From Hemibagrus wyckioides (lineage: Eukaryota; Chordata; Actinopteri; Siluriformes; Bagridae): 64,000 bases of DNA. Positions 61,906 through 64,000 of the stretch are shown piece after piece. The notes under the pieces were generated by a model that searched no databases, had not been told where the DNA came from, and was given only the letters and a program-made list of their open reading frames with translations. Numbering within the stretch: position 1 is the stretch's first letter; the number at the start of each line of letters is the position of its first letter. Made by a program: the position numbers and the translations under genes. The DNA lies in NCBI RefSeq assembly GCF_019097595.1, contig NC_080719.1:18204001-18268000 (forward strand). The letters run 5' to 3'.

Positions 61906-64000
61906 TGACATTCAGTATTTAACATAAAATCTTTAGATGACCTTCTATCTAAAACTTTGTCACTTCACTTCATGGATGTAAGCGTTAACCAGATGACTGC
62001 GAGCAGCTAACTACTGAGTTCAGCCTCTTCAAAAGCAACTTTTCCCAGGAATCCCAGGTGGTTCACTGTTTTTATTGTTTAAAACATTCAAATGTTCAAA
62101 ATATCAAATGTTTGATAGATTAAAAGTCCCATAAAGTTGTAAATAATATATTAAATGCAATGTAATAATAAATCTGCGTTTTTAACATGCCGATATTTAA
62201 AGCGCTTCTGGGTGAGCTGTTGGTTCTGCAGAAACCATTGATTTTGAAGTGAGAGCATGTAGCATGGGAAGAAAGCTGTGTACTGTAGCTTAATAATGGA
62301 TGGAGGATGCAGTGTGTACAGCAGAGTCTAGAAGTTTCTCCAACTGTAACTGTACCTGTAACCGCAAGCAGCCGCTTTGAGCTGGTACATGCCACTGATC
62401 TGACTTGAGCACAGTATCAGCACAGTGTTGGTCACATCTGAGTTCACCATGCCACACTGCAGGGATTTATTCCAAATTTATTTAGCTTTAAAGCACAACA
62501 AGTAATAAATCTGTGAGGAACTCCTTTTTCCTAAACAAGAGGAAGGGGAATGCCTGTCTGCAAGAGGAATTTATTTTAAAAAAGTATTTTCCTGTCTTGA
62601 TTATAAAATTAGCTTCTTTTAAGAAATATTTTGAGAAATATATTTAGCCTGCTTTTTTCTTTTTACTATCTGTCTGCATCTTTTTACCATCTTTTTTTTT
62701 CCACAGCCGAACTCCTCAACATCCCCAGAGCGGAAACCAGTGAATTTATTAGTAGATAGGTTTTTGCCATCCCTGGCAGGCATACTTTGTTTTATTCAGC
62801 TTTATTTGCTAAAGACGCTGTCATGACAGGTCAAGCCCAGATAACTCTCAGCAATGAACTCTCACCACTGACCTCGACACAGTGCTATCTAATCCTGGAG
62901 GTAATGCAATCATGCTAAACCTTACAGAAAGTGCCCATCTGACTATGTGGCAGCTGCTTACCGACTAGAAGCTGGTAAAGGCCTGAGGAGCAAAGCCCTA
63001 ATAAGTATAAAATTGAAGAAGACCTAGAAAAGGACATTGAAGAAACCAGTGAAAGATAAGTCGTAGTGGCACGCAGGTGTGGAAGAGCGATAGGAAGAAT
63101 TGCTTTCTGGCCTGGAGGCTTCACAGAGAGATATCTCACTTTGACAGAAAGCTGATTGCATGAACATCCTGCTCTTGCTGAAGCTGTACTTGTGTATTTT
63201 GTGTACAGTCAGGCAGCTGATTAAGGTTGATGTTTCCGTCCAGGTTGAAGCCAGTGCCTTTCTTCTATTCGAACACACATTTCTTAAATATCTCGGTCAA
63301 TGGAGATGAAAGACTGACCATAAAAAGCTATTCTCAGCCAGTAAATCGCACGGAACGAGATCCAACACAATCACTTTCTTCACAAATAAGATTTTGTCTT
63401 GCGATAGAGCATACTTTTTCTTTATTCTTCCTTTAGAATTTTGTTCCGCCACATTTTTTAGTTGGCACTGAAGCAATGATTAGCCATTAGCCCAATATAC
63501 AGTGACATCAGCTTGCCGGCCATATTGATCTGACCTCTGCTTCACCACTCTCCGAAGGATGCCTCGTCCTGTTAGTTATGAATCCGAGTTTCAAGTTTTC
63601 TCTCTCTACATGAAAGGTCTCAGATCAATACTCTCATTTGTTGTTTTATTGATCCCAGACACAGGAATTAATTAGCATAGCTTTCACATTCATTCCTCTT
63701 TAAAAGGATGGGCACTCTTGGGATGCCCACTTACAGATAATGAGAGCAACGAAAACCTCACGAAGCAAGTAGAAGGAAACATTTTCTGCCTTTTTCCTTT
63801 CACATTTGTACATAAACCTTACTTTATGTTCCCCAACGTAATGTGGAATCATTGAAAACGTCATTAAATTCTTCCCCTGTTTCGATAAGGAAGGCATCAT
63901 GCTACAAAAACAAATCATCTGATGAAACTATATTGACTTTGTGTTTATTTTTGCCTGCAGTCACATGCATCTGATAAAACTTCAGAAAAAGATGAACCAC

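Larger units (their letters stand above)
57301..64000 (+). other. grin3b first intron (left part)
   Basis: From the donor GTAAAG to the window end I find no match to the GluN3 exon 2 product (which should begin near the NPLHL region), so exon 2 lies further right. The intron holds the direct duplication at 59.66-60.53 kb and SINEs at 61.36 and 61.58 kb. 58730-58910 has phrases of a dispersed fish repeat (TTTGGGTTCTTTAATGG, GGTTCTCCCAGAGGGATG). 57301-58700, 60960-61350 and 61910-64000 show nothing recognised. Confidence 0.65.

Noticed and set aside
63956..64000. Acceptor-like TTTTTGCCTGCAG near the window end as grin3b exon 2
   Set aside because: The following sequence reads SHASDKTSEKDEP, unlike the GluN3 region expected after exon 1.

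Overview
The window is vertebrate genomic DNA, almost certainly from a teleost fish. It is AT-rich, has long introns with canonical GT-AG borders, and is crowded with Tc1/mariner DNA transposons, tRNA-headed SINEs, L2-like LINE 3' ends and GATA, GT and GGAT microsatellites. A catfish or related otophysan is possible from the Tc1 load and SINE style, but nothing here proves the order. No bacterial, organellar or viral features were seen.

Two protein genes are supported, both on the + strand. (1) The 3' part of wdr18 (WD-repeat protein of the PELP1-TEX10-WDR18 rRNA-processing complex; Ipi3 in yeast) spans 2239-33713. Five coding exons (2239-2303, 4232-4356, 22163-22329, 29379-29447, 33291-33419) join in frame to 184 codons plus a stop, with two AATAAA signals after the stop. 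Introns are about 1.9, 17.8, 7.0 and 3.8 kb. The 5' exons lie left of the window. (2) The first coding exon of grin3b (NMDA-receptor subunit GluN3B) is at 56842-57300 in a CpG-rich block. The remaining exons lie to the right; the last 6.7 kb is its first intron. The tandem order WDR18 then GRIN3B is the same as on human 19p13.3, which supports both identifications.

Layout: 1-2238 intron with a polypurine repeat; 2239-33713 wdr18 exons and repeat-filled introns (a 760-bp pyrimidine tract near 11.9 kb, several TA-flanked MITEs, nested SINEs, and inverted and tandem duplications at 24-28 kb); 33714-56575 a 23-kb intergenic region with an intact Tc1 transposon seated inside a (GATA)n array at 34576-35823, a deleted relative at 38.5 kb, and many other transposon relics; 56576-57300 grin3b 5' region and exon 1; 57301-64000 intron with a two-copy direct repeat (unit about 430 bp) and two SINEs.

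I looked for an unusual gene system and found none. The only long non-host reading frame with all hallmarks of function is the Tc1 transposase. The most useful observations are the intact Tc1 copy and its insertion site, the uORF arrangement at grin3b, and several duplicated or nested repeat structures. Repeat family assignments rest on my recognition of motifs and were not searched against a library.
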